Positions 31,445 to 41,697 of a DNA stretch of 64,000 nucleotides are shown here, piece by piece (the stretch's first letter is position 1; each line of letters starts with the position of its first letter). The notes under the pieces were generated by a model. It saw only the letters and a list, made by a program, of their open reading frames with translations, searched no databases and was not told the origin of the DNA. Source of the stretch: Asparagopsis taxiformis (Eukaryota; Rhodophyta; Florideophyceae; Bonnemaisoniales; Bonnemaisoniaceae); NCBI GenBank assembly GCA_030407315.1, contig JALQPE010002471.1, positions 1-64,000 of the forward strand, written 5' to 3'. Made by a program: the position numbers and the translations under genes.

Positions 31445-33331
31445 ATGCTGCAAAGATCTCTGTCTGGTCTTGCACAATCCAGCAATCGTTTTGTGCGCTT
31501 CGGGTACCGACGACCTCCACCATGGCCCAAGCCGAATCCCAATCTTCCTCTACAACTAGACGCAGACGCATCGACGATCGATCGAAATTTGCTCGCTGAT
31601 CTTTCGCAGCATTATTCATCATGGCCACAACTTTCCAACGTTACAATTCCTCTTGTTGAGGTCCCGTCTCCTCAGGACCCGTCCCTCGTTCCTGTTCTCG
31701 CTCATGGTACCGAGATTGTCCTGCAAGGCGATGGTGTGTACCCTCTGGAGGCTCCATGGCTCAATTCAAAACATCCAGCTTCGCGCTATTCGCGCCCGAG
31801 AAATGTCCCCGTCTATTACACCGAGTCGCTGCGCAAAATTGTTCAACCAGGAAACATTGCTTGGCAAAATATTCCAGGCTATGTTCCTGCTTCCAAGGAC
31901 TCGACTTTGCATCATATTGCCTCTCGTACACCCGGCGTGTTGTATACAAGCAGTACTAGCTCCATGACCCCAACAATTACAGCCTTGTACCATTTGATTT
32001 CCAACTTTCGTGACACAGATCTCCTCGGTGGATTGTCCCCACAAATATCCGAACTTCCGAGCAATTTTTCTAAGATGCACCGACGTCCGACTGCATTTAT
32101 CCTGTCTCGCAACAAGGAAGGCTCAACTGTGTACTCGGTGAACGCCCACAGCGGTATTGACCCTGGGCCCTCCATTTTGCGAGACTTGGGACATTCCATG
32201 GAGCGAATGCTGACAACGGCGCCGGAGGACTTTTTCGACAAATATGTACTCCCTGCCGACGAAAGCCTGGCAGCAAATACGGGTGCTAATATAGACAAAG
32301 TTCCACAAAGTCAAGATATGCAATATTATCACTACTCTAAACTATCAAGCTTCTTGCTCAGAGCTCAGATTGACTGTCGAAATGGGACAACAGGAGAGGT
32401 GTTTGATGTCAAGACTCGCGCCGTTGCCCCCATTCGCTACGACTTGTCGAATTATGAATCGTTTACTTCGCACAAGTTGCAGTTCTTGCACGGGAAGCAC
32501 AATTCTTACGAGCGCGAGTTTTACGATATGGTTCGGACTGTGTTTTTAAAGTATGCGTTACAACTGCGAATTGGGCGAATGGCAGGAGCTTTTGTGGCCT
32601 ATCACAATACGAAGGAAATCCTCGGGCTTGAGTACATTCCTTTGGAGGAAATACATTCGTATATCTTCGGAGGTGAGCGTTGGGCGGATATATCGTTTGG
32701 AACTGCGATTAAGCTACTGGAGGAAATTTTAGGTACTGTATCCTCCGCAATGAAGCTAGAAGACGCGGAAGACAAGATCAAAGTTGTGCTCACGACGGAC
32801 TGGTCAAGACTTCGGATGCATATATTTGCGCAAGTTTTGAGAAAAGGAGAAATTGATCAGTTTGGTCCGAGTTCATTCATGGATGAAATAGAAGAAGAGG
32901 ATGGGGAAATAGTATCAGGTGTTGTGGATCATCTTGCTGGGCAGGGTCAGTGGCATCATGACTCTCAATTGCACGGAGTGAAACATCGAGGAGTTTCAGT
33001 GATTGGTAATCATGATAGCATCAAAGCGCTGGGTGGTGAGCAGGTGAGCGTATCACATCGAGAGAAGCAGCCACGAAAGAGGGGAACGACAAATGAGCTA
33101 GACTTGAACTACACCAAGTTTGACTTTTCTAACATGACGGCGGATCGTTTGGGGGTTTGGGAATTAAAGGTCGCTCCGCTTATAAATGGAAAGCTGGCGC
33201 CGAAGAGCACGATATATCTGCGCGACGATGACTGCTATAGTTTGAAGTACTCACTGCAGCGCATTGAAAGGTTGTCGAATAGTCACTACGCCAATTTTGT
33301 TAGCAGTCTTGGACGTATCTATGTAAGATAG
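31445..33331 (+). CDS. Pet127-like mitochondrial RNA-processing protein
   Basis: 628 residues from the first ATG; the frame is open 15 bases upstream through GTG codons only. The N-terminus MLQRSLSGLAQSSNRFVRF is basic and hydroxylated, like a mitochondrial presequence. The core matches the Pet127 family: LRAQIDC, TGEVFDVKTRAVAPIRYDL, YEREFYDMVRTVFLKYALQL, RIGRMAGAFVAYHNTKEI, YIPLEEIHSYIFG. FDVKTR resembles the DxK part of a PD-(D/E)xK nuclease site. Yeast Pet127 works in 5' processing and decay of mitochondrial RNA. A stretch at about residues 480-550 is acidic and probably disordered. Divergent from the RRM gene and intronless. Confidence 0.82.
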   Translation: MLQRSLSGLAQSSNRFVRFGYRRPPPWPKPNPNLPLQLDADASTIDRNLLADLSQHYSSWPQLSNVTIPLVEVPSPQDPSLVPVLAHGTEIVLQGDGVYPLEAPWLNSKHPASRYSRPRNVPVYYTESLRKIVQPGNIAWQNIPGYVPASKDSTLHHIASRTPGVLYTSSTSSMTPTITALYHLISNFRDTDLLGGLSPQISELPSNFSKMHRRPTAFILSRNKEGSTVYSVNAHSGIDPGPSILRDLGHSMERMLTTAPEDFFDKYVLPADESLAANTGANIDKVPQSQDMQYYHYSKLSSFLLRAQIDCRNGTTGEVFDVKTRAVAPIRYDLSNYESFTSHKLQFLHGKHNSYEREFYDMVRTVFLKYALQLRIGRMAGAFVAYHNTKEILGLEYIPLEEIHSYIFGGERWADISFGTAIKLLEEILGTVSSAMKLEDAEDKIKVVLTTDWSRLRMHIFAQVLRKGEIDQFGPSSFMDEIEEEDGEIVSGVVDHLAGQGQWHHDSQLHGVKHRGVSVIGNHDSIKALGGEQVSVSHREKQPRKRGTTNELDLNYTKFDFSNMTADRLGVWELKVAPLINGKLAPKSTIYLRDDDCYSLKYSLQRIERLSNSHYANFVSSLGRIYVR

Positions 33332-33579
33332 ACTGGTGTGAAAATACGTGTATGGTACGTCAATAATTGAAATTTCAAGGGCGCCGCTCTGGTGCGCGGC
33401 AGTGGCAAGGAAAGATATTATTTGATGCAATTTTTGCTGCCATTGAGATCTAAGATGCCTGTCGACAGTCGTCGTTGTGACACGCGCACCACAACAACTC
33501 TCGACCTGGAGCCACGACAACCAACGAGACTAGTTTATAAAGGCGAGCAAAGGCGCGGCGCACTGGTATTGGCGGTGAA

Positions 33580-34513
33580 ATGGCAACAGCCTTTCTGAGT
33601 GTGAGTGAAGCTTCCAGAATATTGTACCGCCCTCGCTGGTCACAGACAATTCCATTGTCGTGTCCAACATGTCACCACTCCATACGCATGCTGCGAGCCG
33701 CGTCGAGGGAGCCGAATCATGCAGCGTGTAGAGCGGCATTGCCACCTGTGATGAACACGTCGACGCCGGGGCGTGAGGACGAATTTTCGGACGTGAATGG
33801 CGACGCGCTGGAGGAAGACAGCAGCAAATCGGTCGCAACGCTCGATAGAGATCGTTCATTTGATACGGTTCTGCAGGAATTAACTGCTATCCAGCAAGAC
33901 GGCCCGCGCAACGTGGCGATATTGGGCACACGGTACACGTCATATCTGCATCAGCAGATTATTGAACTGCTTACGTATGCGAACGTGCTCGTGGGTAACC
34001 ATGTGTTCACGTCTGGTGCGGGCGGAACGAATGCAGCTGTGATTCGGGGCGCTTTGCGTGCGGAGAAGCCGCAACTACTAACTGTTGTGTTGCCGCAAAG
34101 TCTGCACAAGCAACCGAAGGAGACACAGGAGCAAGTATGTTGTAACTGGACGTTGTTTTGTGTAGATTAGCAAGCGTTTCGGAAGTCTAACTGGCGGATT
34201 TGTTTGTGTTGACGCGCAGTTGCTCAAGGTGCAAAACTTGATTGAGATGAGAAAGAATGACTCTCTACCACTGGATGTTGCGTCGCAGTTATGTAATGCG
34301 GATATTCTGTCGCGGTGTACGCACTTTATCGCTTTCGCTTTCCATGATTCGGACGTAGTGTAAGTAGAAAGTGTTGGGTTTGGTTGTTAGCAGCGAGGAC
34401 AGAATCTAACCGTGGTAACAAACACATTGTTGTGCGCGAGCGAGCTTAGGTTGGAAGCGGTGCGACAAGCAAAGGAACTGCGCATAGTTGTGACGGTGCT
34501 CTACTTGGACTGA
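33580..34513 (+). CDS. Cyanobacterial-type DprA/Rossmann-like protein, plastid-targeted, two introns
   Basis: Exons 33580-34134, 34220-34359 and 34450-34513 give 252 residues. Introns of 85 bp (GTATGT...GCGCAG) and 90 bp (GTAAGT...GCTTAG) restore an unbroken match to a conserved cyanobacterial protein: NVAILGTRYTSYLHQQIIEL, FTSGAGGTNAAVIRGALRAE, LLTVVLPQSLHKQPKETQEQ, then LLKVQNLIEMRK, FIAFAFHDSDVVLEAVRQAK and VVTVLYLD. The GTR and TSGAGGTNAAVI loops are like the nucleotide-binding part of DprA/SMF Rossmann folds. Residues 1-90 resemble a transit peptide plus linker. Function is unknown. Cyanobacterial relationship and targeting are inferred. Confidence 0.85.
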
Positions 34514-34842
34514 AATGAGTTGCTCACGTGAGGCGGCTGAGCTGAATTTTTTTGAATAAAACAAGTGTTGCCGCCAGTATACGTCATTGATGGGTTGCGC
34601 CGAAAGGTACGTACTGTAACAGTGTTAGAGGCAGCACTGCAGTCCAGCGCGTTACCCTTCAGCGTCTTTGCGTGGGACAACACTGACGTAGAGGAGGCCA
34701 CGCCCCCTGACTCGACTCACCAACCCATCTTTCTCCCTCTGCTCTCGACCTGACCGACCTTTGGCCCGCCATCATCTTCATACGGGATGACTTTAGTCAC
34801 ATCCATAGTTTGCTGCATCTGAACTGTCCGACGCATTCCCCT
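34514..34842 (+). other. Spacer before the MAP kinase gene
   Basis: Contains aataaaa (about 34555) after the DprA-like gene. No gene is seen. The MAPK frame is open a short way upstream but without ATG. Confidence 0.45.
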
Positions 34843-35964
34843 ATGAGTGCGCTTATTGAGTCGACGTTGAACCCGTCTGTGCCAATGTACCCAACGAGGT
34901 GCTTCAATGTGCTTGGTGCACCGTTTGAGTGTCCAGAGAGGTACACGCTCATCCGCCCCATCGGTCAGGGCGCCTATGGCGTCGTGTGCTCGGCGGAAGA
35001 CACGCTGACCGGAGAGAAAGTGGCCATAAAGAAGATTGCCGGCGTGGTGGATAACGTCACCGATTGCAAGCGCACACTGCGCGAGCTCAAGCTTCTGCGC
35101 CACTTTAGTCATGAAAACGTGATTGCCATCAAGGACGTTTACATCCCGATTAACGATGGGCCGAATTTTCAAGACGTGTACACCGTTTCGGAATTGATGG
35201 ACACCGACCTACACCAAATTATCTCCAGCAATCAAGGCTTAACAGATGACCACTGTCAATATTTTACCTATCAAATCCTGCGAGCATTGAAGCACATCCA
35301 CTCGGCAAATGTGCTGCATCGCGATCTCAAGCCGTCGAACATACTGTTGAATGGAAACTGCGACCTCAAGATATGCGACTTTGGTTTAGCACGTGTGAGT
35401 CCGGAGGAGAATGGAAATTTAACCGCCTACGTCGCCACTAGGTGGTATCGTGCACCGGAAATCATGCTGTCTTCACAGAATTATACGCAGGCTGTAGACA
35501 TGTGGAGTGTCGGGTGTATATTGGGCGAAATGCTCGGACGGCGTCCATTGTTTCCCGGCGAACATCTGTGCCACCAACTGCATCTGGTGACCAATGTGAC
35601 GGGCACGCCGTCAGCTGGCGACCTTGCATCTATCAATTGTTCGGCCAGTGCTCGCGAGTATGTCGAGCAACATCTAACCAATCGGAGTGCCAAGTCTATG
35701 GCCGAACTGTTTCCCAATGCGAGTGAATTATTGCAGGACCTGCTTCAGAAAATGCTAGTATTTGATTCTAGGAAGCGCATCACGGTGGACGAAGCGTTGA
35801 GACATCCGTATCTAACGACTTTGCACGATCCGGACGACGAGCCGACGTGTGCGACGGTGTTTAGCTTTGAATTTGACAATGTAGACAATGTGAGCAAAGC
35901 CACTCTACGACAGTTGCTTTGGGAGGAGATGCAACTGTATCGACAAGCGGATCGAGGAGGGTGA
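34843..35964 (+). CDS. MAP kinase with TAY activation loop
   Basis: 373 residues from ATG (MSALIESTLNPS); the codons upstream contain no ATG. Kinase features are the glycine loop GQGAYGVV, VAIKKI lysine, HRDLKPSN catalytic loop, DFGLA and ATRWYRAPE. The C-terminal docking site LHDPDDEPTC identifies a MAP kinase. The activation motif is T-A-Y (35422-35430) where animal and plant MAPKs have TEY, TDY, TGY or TPY. The residues needed for dual phosphorylation (T and Y) remain. It would act as the last kinase of a cascade in cytosol and nucleus. Intronless. Confidence 0.93.
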   Translation: MSALIESTLNPSVPMYPTRCFNVLGAPFECPERYTLIRPIGQGAYGVVCSAEDTLTGEKVAIKKIAGVVDNVTDCKRTLRELKLLRHFSHENVIAIKDVYIPINDGPNFQDVYTVSELMDTDLHQIISSNQGLTDDHCQYFTYQILRALKHIHSANVLHRDLKPSNILLNGNCDLKICDFGLARVSPEENGNLTAYVATRWYRAPEIMLSSQNYTQAVDMWSVGCILGEMLGRRPLFPGEHLCHQLHLVTNVTGTPSAGDLASINCSASAREYVEQHLTNRSAKSMAELFPNASELLQDLLQKMLVFDSRKRITVDEALRHPYLTTLHDPDDEPTCATVFSFEFDNVDNVSKATLRQLLWEEMQLYRQADRGG

Positions 35965-36376
35965 TAGATGGAGAGAACTAGGTGTATAGTTGTATTAAAC
36001 GTCAAGTTGTGAGAGAGGTTGGTAGCGCCTTGGGGGCCGCTTGGACAAGAAGCAGTGCTCTGCTCAGCTCAGCGCAGCGCAGCAAAGCACTGAGCGGTGC
36101 AGTCGCTCTGCAGCCATGGCAAGTATAAAATTTACGAAAAAGTAGTGTTGGAGCAAACGCGCGCTTTTTTGACATGTTTTTTGGTGCCCCAATTTTTTAC
36201 GTGGATTTCGAAATCGATGGCAACAACCAAGGTGCATGCATGCACAACCCGCAACGCCACGTCTCTCCCTCGCGCACGCCCGCACACTCCCTCCTTCCGC
36301 GCACACCCTATTCCATCCTCCTCAGACTCTTTCGCGCCCCATCACCACAGTGCATGACATCTCCCCGTCGCGCGCC
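35965..36376 (+). other. Spacer and probable 5' UTR of the PP4R3 gene
   Basis: A cagcgcagcgcagc stretch (about 36070) is followed by a C-rich leader from about 36240. The PP4R3 frame is open from 36236, but the conserved N-terminus starts at 36377. Confidence 0.45.
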
Positions 36377-39300
36377 ATGGCCGATTCTTTGGCCAAGGGC
36401 GGTAGACGAGTTAAGGTGTACGTGTTGAACGACAACGGCAAATGGGACGATCGAGGCACCGGTCATGTGCGTTTCGAACAACCCCAGCGTTCCAAACCTC
36501 TCCTCCTCAAAGTCACCGCTGAAGATACCGGCCACATCGCCCTCTGCATTCAGGTCAAAACCAATGACGAAGCCCTCTATCAAATGCAGGGCAATACAAT
36601 CATCTCCTGGACCGAACACACCATCCCGTGCCCCTCCGGCGTCCCCACCGAAATGGCCCTCTCCTTCGCCGAAGCAGACGGCTGTCGCGAAGTCTGGGAA
36701 AGAATCTGCGAGGCTGCCTCCCTCAATAAGCAACTCGCTGCCCCAATCGATTCCCCCGGCCCTGCGCGAAATTCCCCCGCTCGACACCCCATGCTCTCCA
36801 CATCCGCCGACATCATCCCCACAGTGGATCATGACCCCTCCCCGAATAAGCTCGCAAACTCCCCAGACTCCCCCGCTACCGCCCTCGCCGTCTCCAATCC
36901 GCAGCCCCCCAATCTCACCACTCCCGCCACCGCCGTCTCCCTCATCGACCCCGCCGATCCCGCTCACTCGCAGCGCTTCTTCGAAGATCAATTAGATAAT
37001 CACAACGCGTGGAACACAGATGTTATCGATGACGTCATCTTTCCCGACACCTCCAACGTCCTTTACCTTGGTAATTCACCCGCCGCTCTCGTTCCCGGCT
37101 CCTCCGCCAATGAAGCTGCCCTTGCTGCCAGCTTTGTTATGCCAGAGCCAGACAGAAACGGCGTTGAAGCCCTCTCCAAGATGATGTCCGATCAGGGCAT
37201 TTTTCAGGTCCCCATTGTTCGCGAAAGAATTATTGCAGAGGTCTCGTCTGGCGAGTATATCACTAAATTGTGTCAAGTATTCCGACATTGCGAACAGCTT
37301 GCAGACTTTGACGGACTCGCCATGCTCTATCATGTCATTCGTTGCCTTTTTATTGTTGGCAACAACAGTGTCCTCGAAGTTTTAGTCAGCGAAAAGCATG
37401 TCATGGATATCGTTGGTTGTCTCGAATATGATCCAGAGCAACTTTCGAAGAGTACTGCTGTGAACAAAAGTTCCAAACCCTGGACTCAGAACTCGACAGA
37501 TTCTTCTCAGTATCAGAGACAAAGAGCAAACTCAGCCAGCGACACTTCATCAGAGAAACCGCCAGAAGATTTCTCTCTGAAAAGAACAGATGGCTTGAAC
37601 GAAGCGAAGAAATCGCCGCCGCGAACCGCATCAGACTCCCACAAGCAGAGTTCTCCGGAAGCACTAAAAGCGCAACAGCTCACTCGAGAAAACTCTTTGA
37701 AAGAGCGACACATGACCAACACTAGTGTGAAATCATCGGCAGAAAAAATGGACGACAGCGCTGTGACCCACGAAAATTTGCATGTCGTGTCAAATTCATC
37801 TTCGCCTCACAGCAGGTCAGATGACGTTCAACCCAACTGCGAAACTAAAGATCTTCAGGCGTCTATGGCGGCTTGTGATGATTCGAAACCTCCACAGATC
37901 ACTCTCAAGAACGGAAGTGAAGAAACGACGTCATCAGGCAATCTTGGTGGTGATGAGGCAGAGCGACGCTTTATCCTGAGAACGCATCGTGATTATCTCG
38001 AAAGGAAAGCGTCGTATAAGGCTGTCGTCCCGATTACAGACCCCTCTGTCGTTGCCAAAATTCATCAGAACTATCGTGTCGCCTACATCAAAGATGCCAT
38101 TCTGTCTCGCATCTTCGATGATGGGGTTAACAATGCTCTTTCTAGTCTAATCTTATTTAACAATGTGGATATCATCATGTACTTCATCTCGGGAAGCTCT
38201 GCCCTTCGCGAGCTTTTTGATCGATTGAAAACTACTGTCCAACTCCGGAAGAAATACCTTGAAACATCACCAGTACCAACTCCCCAAACGTTGTCAGACA
38301 AATCCACAAAGTCTAAGCCTAGCTCTCACCAGGCCGAATGCAAAGGTGTGGACAAGAGAAGGGTTTCTGACAACTGTAATGATGTTGATATGACTATGAG
38401 CATAGGGGAAGCTAATCTATCTTTGCAGACAAGCGAACGTAACTCATCAGAAGGAATCGACGTGAATGCGTCCAGTGGGTCAACAAAAGTGGCGAGTCAA
38501 AGTCGTACTATGGAGGAATCCAATTACTCCCGATCTGGGGAGAACTCGGACACGAAACGGATATCTGATAAAGTCATGACTGACGGTAAGGTTCCAACCA
38601 ACGCATCAACTGGTTCTCCGAGATCATCAGAGCAAGATGAAGAAGCACAGCGAGAACTTGCAAGCATGCTTGGATTCTTGAATGAGCTTTGCAATGTCGC
38701 AAAGAATCAGCAACAAGCTGTCCGAGATCGTTTCCATGCCCTTCTGCGAGAACTAGGAGTACTGGAAGTGTCTGTAAGCATGTTGAGTGATAGAGACCTT
38801 TCTCTTCGACTGCTTGCTTGTGATATTTTGTCCGCGGCAGTCATCCAAGACCAAAGTGATGTGCGGCTACACATTCTCGAAAGCCTCTCCGCCGTCGAAA
38901 GTTCGTTCCCTCAAAGTACAACCGGGAAGCAGTCGTTGCTCACAGGTACCAAAGAGAAAGCGACGAAACCTAAAGGTGCTCTCCGGTCTTATTTAGTACC
39001 GTCAAAGTCTGCGTTGCCCATGCTCAGATCATCTCCGACACCATATGGTGTTACTGGGCAGGGGCAGTTGCCAAGGTCTATCGGAACGCCAGATGGATTA
39101 AGTGATGACAATCGAGCGAGCATCGGAAAGCGACCAAGTGCTGATTCGAAAGAAACGGCATGTAGGAGTAAGAACTTGAATACTTCACATTCGAAAGACA
39201 TGTCTGATACAGAGACAAGAAAAAATTTAGCAGAAGAAGAACAAAGTTCCCGTAAAGGGCAAGAAGGAAATGGAGAAAATGAAAGCAATAATGAAAGTTT

Positions 39301-40861
39301 CGAGTCCCAAGTCCATGGTGTGAATTCTAGAGATTCAGTGACTGGAAAAGAAGGTACTGTCGGTATAACAGCCACTAATTCTGAAGCGTCAGGTTCCCGA
39401 GTTGAGCAGTTTGGAGAGGTACGACCAACTACACAGAAGAATGCAGGATCGATGCTTGAAGCCAAAGTGACGTCCGGTTTTCCTCTCCTGAGTGCCGTGA
39501 TGGACATAATATGCCAAGATAGTGATAGTGGTGTGATATTGCCTGTACTGGATTTGCTACGGATGCTGCTGGACACCACTAATATGCGATCGCTTGAGGG
39601 AGAGAACTTCCTGGACGTATTCTATGGACATTTTATTGGGCGTCTATTGGATCCAATTGTCAACACATCTCGGGCAATCGGGAATGGACCAAACGGCGGG
39701 GCAGCAAAGAGTTGGGACGACAGTTTAAGCCACATCTGTGACTTGTTTTCTTTTTGTGTCATCAATCATAATTTCCGAAGCAAACACTTTGTAGTGGGGA
39801 ATGACGTGGCGGGAAAAGTGTTGAAACTTTTACAACATGACAAGGCATATATTCGATTATCGGCATTACGGTTCTTCCGTGCATGCGTTGGACTATGTGA
39901 TGAGGTCTACGAACGGTACCTTGTGAAGGAACAATTGTTTAATCCGATCATGCAACTGTATACTGACAACAAGAATCAAGATAACTTGACAAGTTCTGCA
40001 ATATTGGAGATGGTGAAATATATCTCCTCGCAGTCGCGAGTGTTTCTGTTGAAGCATGTAATTGAGAATCATTCAAACACACTGGAGCCGAGCGTGAAAC
40101 ACTGCGATGCGTTTGCGAAAGCGAAGGAAGTGTATCACAACATATTAGGCAAGCAGAAGAGTGGTGGTGTGGATGTGGGACAAGGGAGTGGAGTGCACGA
40201 GGAGTTTTCAATAAGCCAGATGGAGTCGAGCGAGTTGGCAGCGCAGCTTTTCCAGAACACGTCAGCAAGTTCAAAGGTGGGAGGCAACTTTCGGATGAAT
40301 GGGAGCTTTTTTGGACAGGACATTCGTATTGCGCCAGAGCAGGACGGAGATGATGGATTCTTTTCGCGGAGCGGGGAGGAGGATCAAGTAATGCAGGATC
40401 TGCAGCCGTTCATGGAGAGCGAATCAAATCGAGGGCTGCATGGGAGCTGGATGGAGAGTCGAAAGGGGGAGAAATCGTTGAGCGAGAGCATTCTGCCGCG
40501 GGCGGTTGGTGGGAACCGATCGAGTGGGGACGAGGAGGGACTAGAGGAGGTAGTGTTAGCGACGTGGGGACAGAAGAGTGCATTGGTGCCGTATGGCTTG
40601 GACGATGAAAGTGGGGAGGAGCGAAGCGGGCGTGGGGGACGGATGCGGCTGTCTCTATCAAAGTCGGAGGGCGGAAAGGGGGCGGCGGTAGGGGAGGAAG
40701 GGGAAAGCTTTTGCGAATCGTCAGAGGAGTGCACGATGGGGAAGAGGGAGCGGAGTGGCGGCAAAGCGACGACGAGGAGTGAAGGTGGGATGGAGAGCTG
40801 TACACGAAGTGTTGATGCGGATGCCAAGCGAAGACGACGGGATGGAAGTGGTGAAGGGTAG
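36377..40861 (+). CDS. Protein phosphatase 4 regulatory subunit 3 (SMEK/PSY2 family), unusually long
   Basis: 1,494 residues from an ATG in good context (gccATGG). The N-terminal EVH1/PH-like domain is clear (RRVKVYVLNDNGKWDDRGTG ... SFAEADGCREVWERICEA). The SMK-1 armadillo part is present but cut into blocks: about 37160-37430 (GIFQVPIVRERI, FDGLAMLYHVIR), 37960-38240 (IHQNYRVAYIKDAILSRIFD), 38640-38880 and 39460-40130 (LLDPI, IRLSALRFFRACVGL). Between them lie S/T/E-rich insertions of roughly 170, 130 and 190 residues. Relatives are usually near 800-900 residues. The subunit directs PP4 to substrates with FxxP motifs. The acidic-basic C-terminal tail is low complexity. No introns. Confidence 0.93.
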   Translation: MADSLAKGGRRVKVYVLNDNGKWDDRGTGHVRFEQPQRSKPLLLKVTAEDTGHIALCIQVKTNDEALYQMQGNTIISWTEHTIPCPSGVPTEMALSFAEADGCREVWERICEAASLNKQLAAPIDSPGPARNSPARHPMLSTSADIIPTVDHDPSPNKLANSPDSPATALAVSNPQPPNLTTPATAVSLIDPADPAHSQRFFEDQLDNHNAWNTDVIDDVIFPDTSNVLYLGNSPAALVPGSSANEAALAASFVMPEPDRNGVEALSKMMSDQGIFQVPIVRERIIAEVSSGEYITKLCQVFRHCEQLADFDGLAMLYHVIRCLFIVGNNSVLEVLVSEKHVMDIVGCLEYDPEQLSKSTAVNKSSKPWTQNSTDSSQYQRQRANSASDTSSEKPPEDFSLKRTDGLNEAKKSPPRTASDSHKQSSPEALKAQQLTRENSLKERHMTNTSVKSSAEKMDDSAVTHENLHVVSNSSSPHSRSDDVQPNCETKDLQASMAACDDSKPPQITLKNGSEETTSSGNLGGDEAERRFILRTHRDYLERKASYKAVVPITDPSVVAKIHQNYRVAYIKDAILSRIFDDGVNNALSSLILFNNVDIIMYFISGSSALRELFDRLKTTVQLRKKYLETSPVPTPQTLSDKSTKSKPSSHQAECKGVDKRRVSDNCNDVDMTMSIGEANLSLQTSERNSSEGIDVNASSGSTKVASQSRTMEESNYSRSGENSDTKRISDKVMTDGKVPTNASTGSPRSSEQDEEAQRELASMLGFLNELCNVAKNQQQAVRDRFHALLRELGVLEVSVSMLSDRDLSLRLLACDILSAAVIQDQSDVRLHILESLSAVESSFPQSTTGKQSLLTGTKEKATKPKGALRSYLVPSKSALPMLRSSPTPYGVTGQGQLPRSIGTPDGLSDDNRASIGKRPSADSKETACRSKNLNTSHSKDMSDTETRKNLAEEEQSSRKGQEGNGENESNNESFESQVHGVNSRDSVTGKEGTVGITATNSEASGSRVEQFGEVRPTTQKNAGSMLEAKVTSGFPLLSAVMDIICQDSDSGVILPVLDLLRMLLDTTNMRSLEGENFLDVFYGHFIGRLLDPIVNTSRAIGNGPNGGAAKSWDDSLSHICDLFSFCVINHNFRSKHFVVGNDVAGKVLKLLQHDKAYIRLSALRFFRACVGLCDEVYERYLVKEQLFNPIMQLYTDNKNQDNLTSSAILEMVKYISSQSRVFLLKHVIENHSNTLEPSVKHCDAFAKAKEVYHNILGKQKSGGVDVGQGSGVHEEFSISQMESSELAAQLFQNTSASSKVGGNFRMNGSFFGQDIRIAPEQDGDDGFFSRSGEEDQVMQDLQPFMESESNRGLHGSWMESRKGEKSLSESILPRAVGGNRSSGDEEGLEEVVLATWGQKSALVPYGLDDESGEERSGRGGRMRLSLSKSEGGKGAAVGEEGESFCESSEECTMGKRERSGGKATTRSEGGMESCTRSVDADAKRRRRDGSGEG

Positions 40862-41697
40862 TGAACGTCGAGTGTTGATTGTTGTACTGTACATAGATAC
40901 ATAAACGAACGTTGAGAAATTTGTTACAATTCAGCCAACGAAATGGTGCGGTGTGTGTAAATGGACCGATTACAGATTGGTCTTTTGACAGCGTTTGATT
41001 TGTGCCAATGACTCGGGCCGCACGCAAAGCTCCACATCCATTGGTTGTTTCATCCCGCCGACACCTGCGCCAGCTGGCATAAATTGTGTGCTCCAAATCA
41101 TCCGGTCCACACAGTTGGCCCACTGTAAGCAGTTGCATCTACGGCGCGTATGCGGACAGGCTGTCCATGCTCTCCAGCTTGGACGTGGGTTGTCTTATCG
41201 ACGTTCGTTGGCGCGCTGCGTAGCCGATCATCTCCTTCACCACTCGCATCGGTGCGCTACATCTCGCAATCACCTCTCCCTCCGTTCCACCTCCCCGTCG
41301 CTACAATACATCACGCCGCGCTCGTCCAATACGCCCGCACTCCACCCTTACGCCCTGTCACCACCGTCTCTTCTGTATGACCGCACTTCCCTGTTCTGCG
41401 CCACTCCCCGTCGTCCAACCCCTTTTATCAGCCGACCGCGCCACATCCTCTCCACCCCCTGCACATCCTGCACACTCATCTACTACTAACATACCCCGCC
41501 AGACACACAGACAACTACTCACACACACACATCCACCCGTCTGCCCAGCTCCCACACCCACACTAAACACACGCCCCTCGCGTGTGTCTTAAGCGCGCAC
41601 AGTGGGTTGCAACGGCCAGTGCCCGGACTGCTGTCCCCGTCGCGACAGTCCTAGTCCGACGCACGACCGCGCTACAGAGGACAATCCATCCCTCAAC
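40862..41697 (+). other. Long pyrimidine- and CA-rich leader region of the casein kinase gene
   Basis: Frames on both strands are composition artefacts of a C-rich sequence with (CA)n runs (about 41495-41575). The CK1 frame is open from 41602 only through GTG and lacks ATG before 41698. Confidence 0.5.

Noticed and set aside
40995..41489. Plus- and minus-strand frames of 160-240 codons upstream of CK1
   Set aside because: Compositional artefacts of a C- and CA-rich leader; no motifs and overlapping on both strands.
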